NCBI GenBank assembly: GCA_964624145.1
Contig: CAZUXT010000003.1
Span: 62,001 to 126,000 of the forward strand
Length of the DNA stretch: 64,000 bases
Origin: WJMT01 sp964624145
GTDB lineage: Bacteria > Acidobacteriota > Aminicenantia > Aminicenantales > Aminicenantaceae
Direction: 5' to 3'
The notes under the pieces were generated by a model, which did no database searches, was not told the origin of the DNA, and saw only the letters and a program-made list of their open reading frames with translations. A program made the position numbers and the translations under genes. Shown piece by piece: positions 1 through 10,200 of the stretch. Position 1 is the first letter of the stretch. Each line of letters starts with the position of its first letter.

Positions 1-879
1 TCCTGCATGATATCCCACACCGCTTGCTTCAGCTTCCTGATCAAGTTCCATCCAGTATCCCTCATATCTTCCTTTCCAATACCAGGAATAATCAACTTTG
101 TACCAACCCGCCCCTGCATCCAGTGTGAAATACGAGCCTCCTCCCAAAGGAATTAAGAAATAGAGGCCTGCTCTTATGGGAACTGTCTTGATCTCCGGTT
201 TTGTAATCCATGTTTCCTCGCTCCCGGAAAAAGTCAAGAGCATCTCATTGTTCTGGCTTCCGTAAATATAGCCGGATCCGAATCCAATACCTATGTTTGG
301 GAAAATATAGAAAATGATATCCCCCTCAAATTCATACGCAATGTGAAAAGGTGTCAGTTCTCCCTGGATTTCACCCCCGGCATGCGTGAACTCATCTCTC
401 CAAATCTGGTCAAATCCTTCATTTCCTTCATTGATATCTTCTGCGAGAATATAAGAAGCGCCTCCTCCCAATTTGAGCTCTAACCATCTCCTCTTTCCTG
501 AATCCGAAAAATCAATATGACCTATTTCCCGGACATCCCTCTTTTCTGCTGGCTGCTCTTTTTCCTTAACTGACGGCTCAAAAGATGTATCTGTCACACC
601 GGCCACTAAGGAAGAATGGATATAACCCTTTACCTCCGTTCCACTATCCTCTAAAAAAACAGAGACCCTGTACCAGCTATCTGTTTTCCCTTCCGAATCC
701 AGTATCTTTCCTTTATCCAGGATCATGATAATCTGGCTTTCAATATCAGGCTTCATTCGCACAGCAGCTGTATCTGCCGTGACTTTTATTTTGAGTTGCT
801 CTGCTTGAATCAATCCGGAAAATACACAGATAAACGCTATGCAGAGAACACTGATTTTCCTTTGATTTTTTCCCTTCAT
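1..879 (-). CDS. SH3b-domain outer-membrane beta-barrel-like protein (3' end outside window)
   Basis: The frame is open from an ATG at 879 to the window edge, so only the first 293 residues are visible. A signal peptide (roughly residues 1-26, ending near SGLIQAEQ) is followed by a bacterial SH3-like segment of about 80 residues (TADTAAVRMKPDIESQ..., WYRVSVF, GYIHSSLV). After a charged linker the sequence becomes an alternating Gly/aromatic pattern (LELKLGGGASYIL, IGIGFGSGYIYG, AGLYFLIPLGGG, LDAGAGWYKVDYSW) typical of small outer-membrane beta-barrels. Likely role: envelope protein with a periplasmic SH3b module. It lies 72 bp downstream of the DUF4340 gene on the same strand and could belong to that operon. 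The specific function is unknown. Confidence 0.7.
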   Translation of the reverse strand, partial: MKGKNQRKISVLCIAFICVFSGLIQAEQLKIKVTADTAAVRMKPDIESQIIMILDKGKILDSEGKTDSWYRVSVFLEDSGTEVKGYIHSSLVAGVTDTSFEPSVKEKEQPAEKRDVREIGHIDFSDSGKRRWLELKLGGGASYILAEDINEGNEGFDQIWRDEFTHAGGEIQGELTPFHIAYEFEGDIIFYIFPNIGIGFGSGYIYGSQNNEMLLTFSGSEETWITKPEIKTVPIRAGLYFLIPLGGGSYFTLDAGAGWYKVDYSWYWKGRYEGYWMELDQEAEASGVGYHAG

Positions 880-951
880 TCCTTGTCCCCTCTCTTCTTT
901 AACGAATTGTTTGAATTACATTGTAGTCCCATATAAAATTCAAATCAATCC

Positions 952-1911
952 TCATTCTTTTTCTTTAAGTATGTCTTCAGGTTTCTTCATTAGGCTCTCT
1001 GCTGTCCATTTAGTAAGCAAAAAAGGATAATCGTTTTCCGATGAAAGGGCAGGATATTCTTCTTCATCCTCTCCTTTTTCATAGATCTTCAGTTCATAGT
1101 CTTTGGCGCCTTTTGCCGTAATGGTATAGATAGGATTCCCCAGGTTTTCTTTTTCCTTTTCATCGAGGAAAGAATCACAGTTTAATCCGGATAATTTTGA
1201 CAAAAGAGAATCAATCTCGCTCTTTTCTGTTTGTTTTCCGTCCTGTGTCAGCCAGGCTTCTTGTTCCCCGGTACTTGTTTCCTTCTCATCCTGTTCTGTA
1301 TCAGGCGAAACCGGAATGATTTCTCTCTTAAGCTCAAGAGTCCCGAATTCCCCGGTCAATATCAATCCAGTTATTTCTACGGCAGTGAATTCCATAACAG
1401 ATTTATCTCGGAGTCCTGATTCATTCTGTTCAAACGTGCTCCTAAATGATTCTTTGGCATGATAGACGTTCGCATCATCCGCTACCCTTACATAGGTATG
1501 ACTGTACGTAGACGATACTTTGCCTATATCAAACTCCCTGAGTACGTTTTCCTTTTCCATAGCTTTTATATGAATTCTGTTTTCTTCGTCTAGTTCGTAT
1601 CTTTCATAATTTTTCTTATCCGAAACCAGTTCAGTCAACGTAAGATTTTCAATCACATCCAGCATGTCATTCACCTTATCATGATCAGCGATATACTTTT
1701 CTGGCATTATCAACCACTCCCCCTGGCTCCTTTCAAGCAAAATGGATTCATCTCCCCTGCTCATTTCAATTTTACTCAAAGCTTCTGCATCGATCTTGTC
1801 AAACGCGGGCAGTTTATATGACATTTTATTTCTGCCGGTGCTGATAATAAGGATCACAACCAAAACAATGATTACAGCAATCAATACCATGTATTCTTTT
1901 TGTCGTTTCAT
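952..1911 (-). CDS. DUF4340-domain protein of Gld-type ABC exporter operon
   Basis: The 319-aa protein has one N-terminal membrane anchor (residues about 8-26) and a long extracytoplasmic region. That region has repeated beta-rich units: sensitivity to phrases such as KIEMSRGDESILLER followed later by TGLILTGEFGTLELKRE resembles the repeated half-domains of DUF4340. In many bacteria DUF4340 proteins sit directly after GldG-like proteins, as here, with a 16-bp gap. Inference: auxiliary extracytoplasmic subunit of the exporter encoded by the three upstream genes. A Glu/Lys-rich insertion lies near residues 205-235. The substrate is unknown. Confidence 0.75.
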   Translation of the reverse strand: MKRQKEYMVLIAVIIVLVVILIISTGRNKMSYKLPAFDKIDAEALSKIEMSRGDESILLERSQGEWLIMPEKYIADHDKVNDMLDVIENLTLTELVSDKKNYERYELDEENRIHIKAMEKENVLREFDIGKVSSTYSHTYVRVADDANVYHAKESFRSTFEQNESGLRDKSVMEFTAVEITGLILTGEFGTLELKREIIPVSPDTEQDEKETSTGEQEAWLTQDGKQTEKSEIDSLLSKLSGLNCDSFLDEKEKENLGNPIYTITAKGAKDYELKIYEKGEDEEEYPALSSENDYPFLLTKWTAESLMKKPEDILKEKE

Positions 1912-1927
1912 TGATCTCCTCCGGCTG

Positions 1928-4126
1928 CTATTTTTGTTTTGTAAAAACAGCTTTTATCATTTTTCTCCTGGCTTTCCGCCTGACCCAAACCATAACCCCT
2001 ATCATTATGAACAACGCAGGAAGGCCTCCGATATTAAAGACCTTAATAAAACTCCGTGTGATCGGCTTAGTATCTTTTAAGGGATTGAACTTCTGGTTTT
2101 TACTTCTCATAACAGCTATGCCTTCCCTTTTGTTCAAATAGTCAATGATGTTCAGAACAAACTGTGCATTGGGAGATTCTCCATTTTCATCAAGCAGATT
2201 GTCTTTTAATATCTCAGATGACCCCATTAAAAATATTTTTCCCGGCCTTCCTCGTTTAATGACTTCTTTTTCTGTTTTGAACGGTGTCTCCTTCGTTTCC
2301 TCATTTATAGGTTCGTCCTTATCTTCATCACCTTCTTCTTTTGATTTTTCAGGAACCTCTTTGTCGGAGAAATAGCTCAAAAAGCTGCCTTCGGCAAGAT
2401 AAGCCAAAGAAAAACTCTTCATGGATTCATCATCTGCAGGTGGTCTCAAAAGCATAGGATTCAAATTGATTTGCCCGGACATTGTCCAGGACCTTCTGGA
2501 ACTCGAAATCACTGTATTTAACTTAGTATCACTCTCTTTGATTTTATTCTCATCGGATGATAACGGAGATACCTGTATCATTATGAGCTCTTTGATATTT
2601 TTTAAGAAATTTAACCTGTGATTGATATTTTCACTTTTTATGACAGGAGCAAAATAAATGGGGGTCTCTCCCATTCTCTGATCCCTGCTAACATAGCAGC
2701 TTTTGTCAAGAACATATGACTTTTCTACTTTGAACCCGTAATGATCCAATAATTTCCCTAATCCTGTGTTAACCGGCATATAGAGCGGCTGTGACATACC
2801 GTACATCTGGTTTTGTCCCTGCTGGGATTGTTCAAAAGAATCGATAAATAGGGCCAAAGATTTGCCTTTCATGAGAAACTGATCGATCTGAAAAAGCTCC
2901 CAATCCGAAAATGTCTCCTTTGGCCCTGCGATGATAAGAGTGTCAATGCTATCCGGAATCTCTTCGCTCTTTAAGTCAATTCTGTTAACGGAATAATTGT
3001 CCCCAACCAGCGAATTGAAATTATTCAAGGAACCTGTCTGCTGCTGCATTCCTTGAAGCTGGGGCGGAAGGGAATAAGATAAGCCAAGAGTGGAATGAGA
3101 GGTCAAATATCCGATCTCTTCATGAATATTAATGACATTATCCACATTTTCCTCTATAAAAGCCTTTATGGTGTCCTTCTCTATCAATGAAAATTGTTCT
3201 TCCAAACCCCTGCTGGTGAGGTTAAGGCTTCTGTCTAGCAAAGACCTTTCAACGGACCGGTCTTTGTATTCAATTCCTATGGCTGCCATTCCCTGGCCTG
3301 CTTCTATTATCCGTCCATCAGAACTCTCAATTTCCGGCCACTGGAGCATGAACCGTTCATATCTCTGTAACTTTTCTTCGGAAATCTCATCAGTGCTCGG
3401 GTCAATGTATGTAAATCCTAACTGGTCATACAGTTTCGTATTGAGCTCGGATACAATATCATTCATTTCACCTGTTATGGAATCAAGTCCTTCCAGATTC
3501 ACCTCCCTGGCGATATCATTCAATGAAGATGATCTTACGAGATCGACTTTGATCTTTTCGTCAAGATTAAGAAGAGAAGATATTTTATCGTTCATCTTCT
3601 GTATGGTGGTCGTTATCCTGTATTCCAACTTGTCCGTAGATGTCACTGCCGGGATCTTTTCCGTAATGTCGCCGTGAATAAAGACCATCCCCATATAAGC
3701 CCTCTGCAGTTTTGCTTCGTCCTGTTCTATTTTCTGGACATTAACAGGGTATATACCGTAATCCTGAGCTTTTCTGCGGTTTTCTTCCGCTTGTTCGCTC
3801 AAATCTCCTTCTTTTGCCGTTACATCAAAAAAACGATAACTGAGATACTCATTGGCATTGAGAGAATAGGCATCCAAAAGGTCATGAAGATAAGATTCAA
3901 TCGTATTATAAGGCGCGGGAAGATTCTTAGAAAAAAACACATTTATCGTCAGAGGCTCCCTGAGTGTGGATACGGCCTGTTTGCTGGCCTTGGATAAAGA
4001 ATAAAGATTGTTTTCCGTCAGGTCTATTCTGAAAAAAAACTTCAAGGCGACCAAGTTAATGAGTAAAGTAATCACGAAATACAGCCCAAATTTGTAATAA
4101 TGAGACTTGTTTTTTACTTTTTCCAT
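1928..4126 (-). CDS. GldG-like ABC-transporter auxiliary protein
   Basis: This protein of about 732 aa has a membrane segment near each end (residues about 12-32, and an FNIGGLPALFIMIGVMVWV stretch near the C terminus) enclosing a large extracytoplasmic region. The layout N-TM, then LTENNLYSLSKASKQAVSTL and EPLTINVFFSKNLPAPYN, then a central 'DTLIIAGPKETFSDWELFQIDQ' segment, is typical of the GldG / ABC-type uncharacterised family. The frame is open further upstream to 4180, but I prefer the ATG at 4126: it is preceded by a GAGGAG ribosome site at 6 nt and avoids a long overlap with the permease. A Glu/Lys/Asp-rich low-complexity insert lies about 75 percent of the way along. Its partners are the permease and ATPase just upstream. 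Confidence 0.82.
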   Translation of the reverse strand: MEKVKNKSHYYKFGLYFVITLLINLVALKFFFRIDLTENNLYSLSKASKQAVSTLREPLTINVFFSKNLPAPYNTIESYLHDLLDAYSLNANEYLSYRFFDVTAKEGDLSEQAEENRRKAQDYGIYPVNVQKIEQDEAKLQRAYMGMVFIHGDITEKIPAVTSTDKLEYRITTTIQKMNDKISSLLNLDEKIKVDLVRSSSLNDIAREVNLEGLDSITGEMNDIVSELNTKLYDQLGFTYIDPSTDEISEEKLQRYERFMLQWPEIESSDGRIIEAGQGMAAIGIEYKDRSVERSLLDRSLNLTSRGLEEQFSLIEKDTIKAFIEENVDNVINIHEEIGYLTSHSTLGLSYSLPPQLQGMQQQTGSLNNFNSLVGDNYSVNRIDLKSEEIPDSIDTLIIAGPKETFSDWELFQIDQFLMKGKSLALFIDSFEQSQQGQNQMYGMSQPLYMPVNTGLGKLLDHYGFKVEKSYVLDKSCYVSRDQRMGETPIYFAPVIKSENINHRLNFLKNIKELIMIQVSPLSSDENKIKESDTKLNTVISSSRRSWTMSGQINLNPMLLRPPADDESMKSFSLAYLAEGSFLSYFSDKEVPEKSKEEGDEDKDEPINEETKETPFKTEKEVIKRGRPGKIFLMGSSEILKDNLLDENGESPNAQFVLNIIDYLNKREGIAVMRSKNQKFNPLKDTKPITRSFIKVFNIGGLPALFIMIGVMVWVRRKARRKMIKAVFTKQK

Positions 4127-4136
4127 TCTGAACTCC

Positions 4137-4844
4137 TCATTTCTTTTCTTCGATGACCAAATTTGTTGCATACAGAGCAACGAATGAAAGTGAGAGAAAA
4201 TAGATAATATCTCTCAAATCAAGGACTCCTTTGGCTATGTTTTGAAAGTGATAGTTGGCACTGAGATACTGAAGGAAGCCTATAAAAACATTTGGAATAA
4301 AAAACAGAACAAAATCAATCAATAAAGTGAGGCTGAAACAAATAGCCATCCCTATGATAAAGGCTACCACCTGATTTTTTGTGAATGAAGACGCAAGCAG
4401 CCCGACCGCGCTGAAACTGGCACCCAAAAGTATGGCTCCGAAATAACCGCCTATAACCGGCCCCCAATCCAGGTCTCCGATCAAAGAAGTCGAAAAAGCA
4501 TAGAGCAAAGTAGGGCTCAACATTATGGCTACAAATGCCACTGCCGCAAAAAATTTTCCCAAAATAATCTCTCTAAAAGACAGAGGAAGAGTGATAAGCA
4601 GCTCATAGGAGCCTATGTTGATTTCCTCAGAAAACAGACGCATGGTCACTGCCGGGATAATGAACGCAAAAGTAATCGGAAGGAGGGAAAAGAATTTGGT
4701 CAGACTCGCCTGTTTTTCAAGAAAAAAAGTAGAAAAAAACAACCATCCTATAATGATAAGAAAAACTGAGATAACGATATAAGCAATAGGAGAAATAAAA
4801 TAAGTCTTAAACTCTTTCCGGAAAATATTTTTGATATTTTTCAT
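4137..4844 (-). CDS. ABC-2 type permease (GldF-like)
   Basis: The 235-aa integral membrane protein has about six predicted helices (for example IAYIVISVFLIIIGWLFF, ITFAFIIPAVTMRLF, FAAVAFVAIMLSPTLLYAF, VVAFIIGMAICFSLTLLI, IIYFLSLSFVALYATNLVI). The segment MRLFSEEINIGSYELLITLPLS is the characteristic coupling region of ABC-2 permeases of the GldF/NosY type. It starts 1 bp after the ATPase stop and ends 10 bp before the GldG-like start, so the three are almost certainly co-translated. Likely role: membrane channel of a Gld-type exporter. Gld homologues occur well beyond gliding bacteria, so motility should not be assumed. Confidence 0.88.
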   Translation of the reverse strand: MKNIKNIFRKEFKTYFISPIAYIVISVFLIIIGWLFFSTFFLEKQASLTKFFSLLPITFAFIIPAVTMRLFSEEINIGSYELLITLPLSFREIILGKFFAAVAFVAIMLSPTLLYAFSTSLIGDLDWGPVIGGYFGAILLGASFSAVGLLASSFTKNQVVAFIIGMAICFSLTLLIDFVLFFIPNVFIGFLQYLSANYHFQNIAKGVLDLRDIIYFLSLSFVALYATNLVIEEKK

Positions 4845-4845
4845 T

Positions 4846-5562
4846 TTAATTCCCTTTGGTTAATTTCATGAAAATATTTTCAAAGGATTGATTCTTCAAA
4901 GATTTCCTCAATCCTTCCAAAGTATCATCAGCCACTATCTTCCCCTTGTTGATAATAACGATTCTGTCACAGGTTGCCTCTGCTTCGCTCAGAATATGAG
5001 TGGAGTAAATAATGGTTTTTTTCTTCCCGATCCTTTTGATGATTTCTCTGGTCTCCACAATCTGATTGGGATCCAATCCCGCTGTCGGTTCATCCAGAAC
5101 CAGGATTTCAGGATCTCCCATCAAGGCATGAGCGATGCCCACTCGCTGTCTGTATCCTTTAGACAATTCATGAATGGTCATATGCATGACATCGTTTAAT
5201 CCACAGAGATCTCCGAGACTTTTTATATGATCGAGTTTTTTATCTTTCTCAATGCCTCTTATATCAGCAACAAAATCCAGATAATCATAGACCAGCAAGT
5301 CCTTATAAATAGGAGCGGCTTCAGGGAGATAGCCTATTTTATTTTTGATCTCCATCATATGGTCGTATATATTGTAATTCATGACCTCTATATTTCCGCG
5401 AGTCGGCTTTAAATACCCTGTGATTATTCTGTATATGGTTGTTTTTCCCGCTCCATTAGGACCTAAAAGCGCCAGTATTTCACCTTTTTTAATATCAAAA
5501 CTCACGTTGTCCACAGCACACAGATCACCGTAATATTTAGTCAAATTTTTAATTTTTATCAT
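4846..5562 (-). CDS. ABC transporter ATP-binding protein (GldA-like)
   Basis: The 238-aa ATPase has a complete nucleotide-binding fold: Walker A GPNGAGKTT (residues 34-42), signature LSKGY (133-137) preceding RQR, Walker B ILVLDE (153-158), and a switch histidine in YSTHILSEAEATCDR. Length and motifs match the CcmA/GldA branch that drives ABC-2 permeases. It is the first gene of the operon, followed by permease, GldG-like and DUF4340 proteins. A GGGAGAG ribosome site lies just upstream of the ATG. Role: ATP hydrolysis on the cytoplasmic face to power the exporter. Confidence 0.93.
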   Translation of the reverse strand: MIKIKNLTKYYGDLCAVDNVSFDIKKGEILALLGPNGAGKTTIYRIITGYLKPTRGNIEVMNYNIYDHMMEIKNKIGYLPEAAPIYKDLLVYDYLDFVADIRGIEKDKKLDHIKSLGDLCGLNDVMHMTIHELSKGYRQRVGIAHALMGDPEILVLDEPTAGLDPNQIVETREIIKRIGKKKTIIYSTHILSEAEATCDRIVIINKGKIVADDTLEGLRKSLKNQSFENIFMKLTKGN

Positions 5563-5705
5563 CTGTCTCTCCCTTGTTTTTTACCTGGTCACTTCAATTA
5601 AGCCTGACCTATTCAGGATAAAATCTTGCTTATCAAGTTCATTTTTATACAAAATCATCCGCTCTATGTCAATGGATAGTGATATAACGGACGGTATGAA
5701 CAAAA

Positions 5706-6527
5706 CTAATAAAAGACTTCTTCCTCTCCTCTTTCTTTTATCATGTCTTTCACTTCTTTTAGAAGCAGCTTTTTTCTTGCCAGTACAGCCTCGATCTCAT
5801 AATAACCCAAATAATCCCCTACGGCTTGTTTAATACTGTTATAATTTAAAGACTTCACAGCCTCAATGAATTTTCTGGGAAGGGTAAGAAACAACATATT
5901 GCTTCTCAGTCCATTTTTCCCATATATAAGCTGATCCGTATAGATCCTTTTTGTCCGAAAAGACCGTGAATGGTCTATCAGTATAAGGCGCCAGTCTCTG
6001 GTATACCTTATGTTCTGCTGCGTCCTGTCTATATTTCCTATCAAACTGTCAAAAGCCCTTGCCAGATAAATGGATTTTTGCAATGCGTCTCTCTTTTCAT
6101 CAGGGACTTCGATTTCATTTGTCACTCTCTCGAGTTCATTCGTCTCCAGCTCTACCCATAATTGAAGGGACCCTTTCCTCCCTCTGAATTTTCTTTCCAC
6201 AGTGGACGGGACCATTCCCAATCCCAATAATTTGTCCATTTCATAGGCAGCAATCTCATATCTCCATTCATCTTTAAATCCTTTTTGGATTCCTTCCGGA
6301 TTTTTCCATACTCCCATTTCTTCCCTGGTTCCGAGTTTCAAAAACAGTTTCTTCGGTTTGGTGATCCCTTCCCCAATGTTTTCATGGCCAATAATATCCG
6401 CAGATTTGAGAAAGACTTCCCATTTTCCTCTATCTTTCACCTTTTCACTGTCCAGCTGTGGCCCCGCAAGTAAAAAAAGACCAGTCAACATGAAAACAAA
6501 AAGAATAGATATGATTTTAATCTTCAT
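5706..6527 (-). CDS. Secreted FAM20/HipA-like atypical kinase-fold protein
   Basis: The 273-aa protein has a signal peptide (residues 1-21). Its middle reads like the catalytic half of the FAM20C/HipA/PI4-kinase-related fold: EIAAYEMDKLLGLGMVPSTV (about 91-110), G-x-KGSLQLWVE (about 116-126), then FDSLIGNIDRTQQN (159-172) as a candidate catalytic-Asp/Asn loop, and LILIDHSRSF (181-190) as a candidate metal-binding Asp motif. FLKLG (62-66) is a possible ATP-lysine strand. FAM20-type enzymes phosphorylate secreted proteins or glycans; that this one does is inference. The start at 6527 follows a GGGGGA ribosome site; an in-frame ATG at 6542 lies upstream of that site and is less likely. Stand-alone gene between the ABC operon and a PilZ gene. 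Confidence 0.6.
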   Translation of the reverse strand: MKIKIISILFVFMLTGLFLLAGPQLDSEKVKDRGKWEVFLKSADIIGHENIGEGITKPKKLFLKLGTREEMGVWKNPEGIQKGFKDEWRYEIAAYEMDKLLGLGMVPSTVERKFRGRKGSLQLWVELETNELERVTNEIEVPDEKRDALQKSIYLARAFDSLIGNIDRTQQNIRYTRDWRLILIDHSRSFRTKRIYTDQLIYGKNGLRSNMLFLTLPRKFIEAVKSLNYNSIKQAVGDYLGYYEIEAVLARKKLLLKEVKDMIKERGEEEVFY

Positions 6528-6640
6528 TTTTCCCCCTAACATATTTCATCATTCTGTAACACAGACTCATTATGAGATAGGTTTTTTTGATTTGGTTTGA
6601 TTATACCATATAAAAAGATTATCTGTTAGGGGATGAAAGG

Positions 6641-6991
6641 TTAATGTTTGGTCTGCATCCCCTCTCGCCAGACAGAAAACCCATAATCTATGAGCTCTCT
6701 TTTTGTATCCTTGTCCAGTTCACTCAAATGAACACCTAATTCCGTACTCTCTTCATCTGAACTCACCCACCGGACCCGTCCTAAGACAAAAGGAGGAACC
6801 CTTTTCCCGGGCAAATCAAGTCTGATCTCTACCTGATCTCCGACCAATAACGGCCTTCGACCCGCTATGATTTTTAGTCCTTCTGAGGATATATTCTTCA
6901 CGGAAATTTTTTCAATCGAGCTGTTCTCAAACCTAGCTTCACCATAACAACTGCATCCGAAACGAAAATGTTTTCTTCGTTCTTCTCTCAT
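6641..6991 (-). CDS. PilZ-domain protein
   Basis: The 116-aa protein is essentially a single PilZ domain. The N-terminal arginine cluster (REERRKHFRF) corresponds to the RxxxR c-di-GMP contact, and KNISSEGL corresponds to the (D/N)xSxxG contact. The second half (GDQVEIRLDLPG..., VLGRVRWVSSD, ELGVHLSELD) follows the usual PilZ beta-barrel pattern. Likely role: cytoplasmic c-di-GMP receptor. No diguanylate cyclase or output partner is adjacent, so the regulated process is unknown. Confidence 0.85.
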   Translation of the reverse strand: MREERRKHFRFGCSCYGEARFENSSIEKISVKNISSEGLKIIAGRRPLLVGDQVEIRLDLPGKRVPPFVLGRVRWVSSDEESTELGVHLSELDKDTKRELIDYGFSVWREGMQTKH

Positions 6992-7153
6992 GACCTAAGC
7001 TCTACATCCCTGAATCATCTACTATATATTGGGTCTTTCTTTCTAAAAGATACTTATTATGGTGGCTGATGTCAAGTCTTTGGTTCTTGTTTTCTTTCAT
7101 TGTATCATTCCAAAGATTTCTCATCTATTTAGTCGTCTATGGCTTTGCAAAAT

Positions 7154-7198
7154 GAAAAAAATAAAAAAGCCGCCAGGGATTCATTGCCCGGGCGGCTT
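7154..7198 (-). terminator. Rho-independent terminator of the Asp-box exoprotein gene
   Basis: AAGCCGCC (7167-7174) pairs with GGCGGCTT (7191-7198), with an inner GGG/CCC pair around an 8-nt loop. Read on the minus strand, the stem is followed by a T-rich run from the A-rich stretch at 7154-7168. It lies just past the stop at 7217. Confidence 0.85.
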
Positions 7199-7216
7199 GA
7201 ATCTTCTATTCTATCT

Positions 7217-10200
7217 CTATTTTTCTTCAGGAACTGTGATCCCCGACAATCCATTCTCTCCTAAGAATGAATTAAATGAAGGCAGATCATCAGTCAGTAT
7301 CTTTTTGAAAAGTTGTTTTTGCTTTTCCAGTCCTTTTTTCAGTACCGCATGAACTTCTCGCTGCTGCTTATTCGGAGCAAAATCAACACTGCCGGCCAGA
7401 TCTCCGGCCAAAACAGAGAGCTTACAGTATAATTTATTGGGATACCTGAAAGATTTTGAATCTCCCTCTGCCAATATAGGCTGGAAAAGCTCATCTTCAA
7501 TAAAGCGCAATTCTTTATCAAATTTTTCAATTTCTATGACTATGTTCTTCTGTTCGTCCTCTGTCAACATGGCTCTCAGGTCATTAAGCTGCTTGCGCAT
7601 CCATTCAATCTTATTAATCATTTCTGTGACAGCGTTAAGGTCCTTTCTTATATCTTTCTGCATATCCACTTGTTCTTTGATCTCTTCAATTGATCCTTCT
7701 GAATTCGGGTCCCTAAGGATCTCTATTTTCTGAGAGAGCTCCTCTTCTCCTGTTATCAATTGAACCGTATATATGCCGGGAGCTGCCAGAAAGCCTCTGA
7801 ATCCTCCGCTTGTCCCCCAGCTCAATATGGGATACCAGCCCTCCTTTTCCCACTGTTCAAGAAATCTTTTCTCTTCCACAACATGAGGATTTCCGGGCGG
7901 TTTGGTGCGGAGTTTGGCACTTTTAGCTGGATAGTGGCTCATATTCCACATCACACGATTTATCCCTGAGTGATTGGTTCCGTTTATGGTATTGACTAAA
8001 TCTCCTTCTTCATCAAAGATTTCTATTTTCACGCTTTGATTTTGCTTCTCTTTGAGGAAATAATCTATGTATGAACGCGGAAATACCCTTGGACCTCCGG
8101 CCTGACTATGGAGTCTGTAAGTTTTCCTTGGATTGAAAAAATGGACATCGGATTCCAGTACTTCTTTATTCAACTTCTGTAGTGGGGAGATATCATCCAT
8201 GATCCAGAATCCTCTTCCATAGGTTGCGACCACAAGGTCATTAAAATCCTTCTGGACGACCATGTGATGGACAGGGGCATAAGGAAGATTATTCTGTAGG
8301 GAATGCCATTTTCCTCCATCATTAAAGGAAATATATATTGAATTTTCAGTTCCCAAATAAAGCAGACCTTTTCTCACTGGATCCTCACTGATCCAATGGG
8401 CATAGCTGAATACACTTTTTGGTAAACCTGAACTTATGGATTTCCATGTTTTTCCATAATCATCTGTTTTATAAACAAAAGGATCCCGGTTGTTCATTTG
8501 GTGAAAGTCAATCGTAACATAAGCTGTGCCTGAACCATATTTTGAGGGCTCAATATTACTTATTGTTCCCCATTCAGGAAGATTCTTTATGTTTTTTGCT
8601 ACATCCGTCCATGTTTTTCCATAGTCACGGGTCACATGCAGGAGACCGTCATTGCTTCCGGCCCATATACATCCTTCTTCAACAGGAGACTCGGCAATGG
8701 CAAAAACACAGCATCCGTATTCCACGGCCAGGTTATCTCGAGTAAGACCGCCCGACGGGCCCATTTTACTCAGGTCATTTGTGGTGAGGTCAGGGCTTAT
8801 GACTTCCCAACTTTTTCCTCCGTCACTTGTCATATGCACAAACTGACTTCCCACATAGACCTTGTTGTGGTCATGCGGGGATATATGAATGGGAAAGGTC
8901 CAGTTGAAACGGTATTTGGCCGCAGATGCATGAGACCCGTATATGGATTCAGGCCAAACATGAACTGTGTTGATATGCCCTGTTTTATAATTAGCTCTTT
9001 GTAGATCGGCATTATAACTTCCGCCCCAGACTATATTAGGATCGACTGGGTCTGGTATCACAAATCCGCATTCTCCGCCTGCTGTCTCTTCCCAGAGAGA
9101 ATTATAAGATCCCCATCTGCTGAACGATCCGGTACTCGGTCCTTTGTAGGCGCTTCCATCCTGCCGCCCTCCATAAACATAATAGGGAAACTGGTTATCT
9201 ACAGCGACATGATACATCTGGCCAATGGGAAGAGTAACCCATTTCCAGGATTTTCCCCTGTTAAGAGTGATCATCGCGCCTCCGTCATTGCTTATCATCA
9301 ATCTATCAGGATTTTTAGGATCAGCCCACATATCATGGCAGTCACCACCCCATCGCACTGTTTCAGATGTGTAACCTCCATTCAATGTTCTGCTCTGGCT
9401 GTTTGCTGCAAAGTAAACTTCATTTTCATCCGCGGGATTGACCATGATCCTGGAGGCATAATGCGGTCTCTCGTTCAGGATCCTGTTATAACTTGCGATT
9501 CTCCATTGGCTGCCTCCATCATCAGATCTCCACAACACTCCCCTGTTGGGATGACCTGTTTCAATCAATGCATAGATAACATCCGAGTTGCTCGGGGCTA
9601 TGGCTATCCCTACTTTCCCAATAGGAGGTTCCGGAAGTCCATGACCTGAAAGATGATTCCAGGACTCTCCTCCATCCGTTGATTTCCAGATGCCCCCGTT
9701 TGGGCCGCCGCTCTCTCTTCCCCAAGTTTTTATAACAAGAGGCCACATCCCCGCAAACAAAACTCTTGGATTATTTGGGTCCATGGCTATTTCAAAACAT
9801 CCTGTGTTTTCATCTATAAAAAGGACATGTTCCCAAGTTTTTCCTCCATCTTTTGTGCGGAACACCCCTCTTTCTTTCTGCGGTCCGTAACAATGCCCCA
9901 TTGCGGCTACGAAAACAATATCTGAATCTCTTGGATCTATGACGACTCTCCCTATTCTTCCGGTCTTATCAAGTCCCATATGTTTCCAAGTCTTCCCCGC
10001 ATCCGTGGATTTATAAACGCCGTTTCCAATGGAAATATTGCTGCGGACAAAGGCTTCTCCTGTTCCTGCCCACAGCACATTCGGATCACAGGGAGCTACG
10101 GCTAATGCGCCTATGGATTGGACCTTCTGGTCATCAAAAATGGGCTCCCAGTGTTCTCCTGCATCGGCTGATTTCCATATCCCGCCTGACGCTGCGCCAA

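Noticed and set aside
4126..4180. N-terminal extension of the GldG-like protein to 4180
   Set aside because: It would overlap the permease by 44 bp and lacks a ribosome site, whereas the ATG at 4126 has GAGGAG.
9209..9649. 146-codon ORF opposite the Asp-box exoprotein
   Set aside because: Antisense shadow of a repeat-rich gene; no family features, no ribosome site, sense gene is unambiguous.
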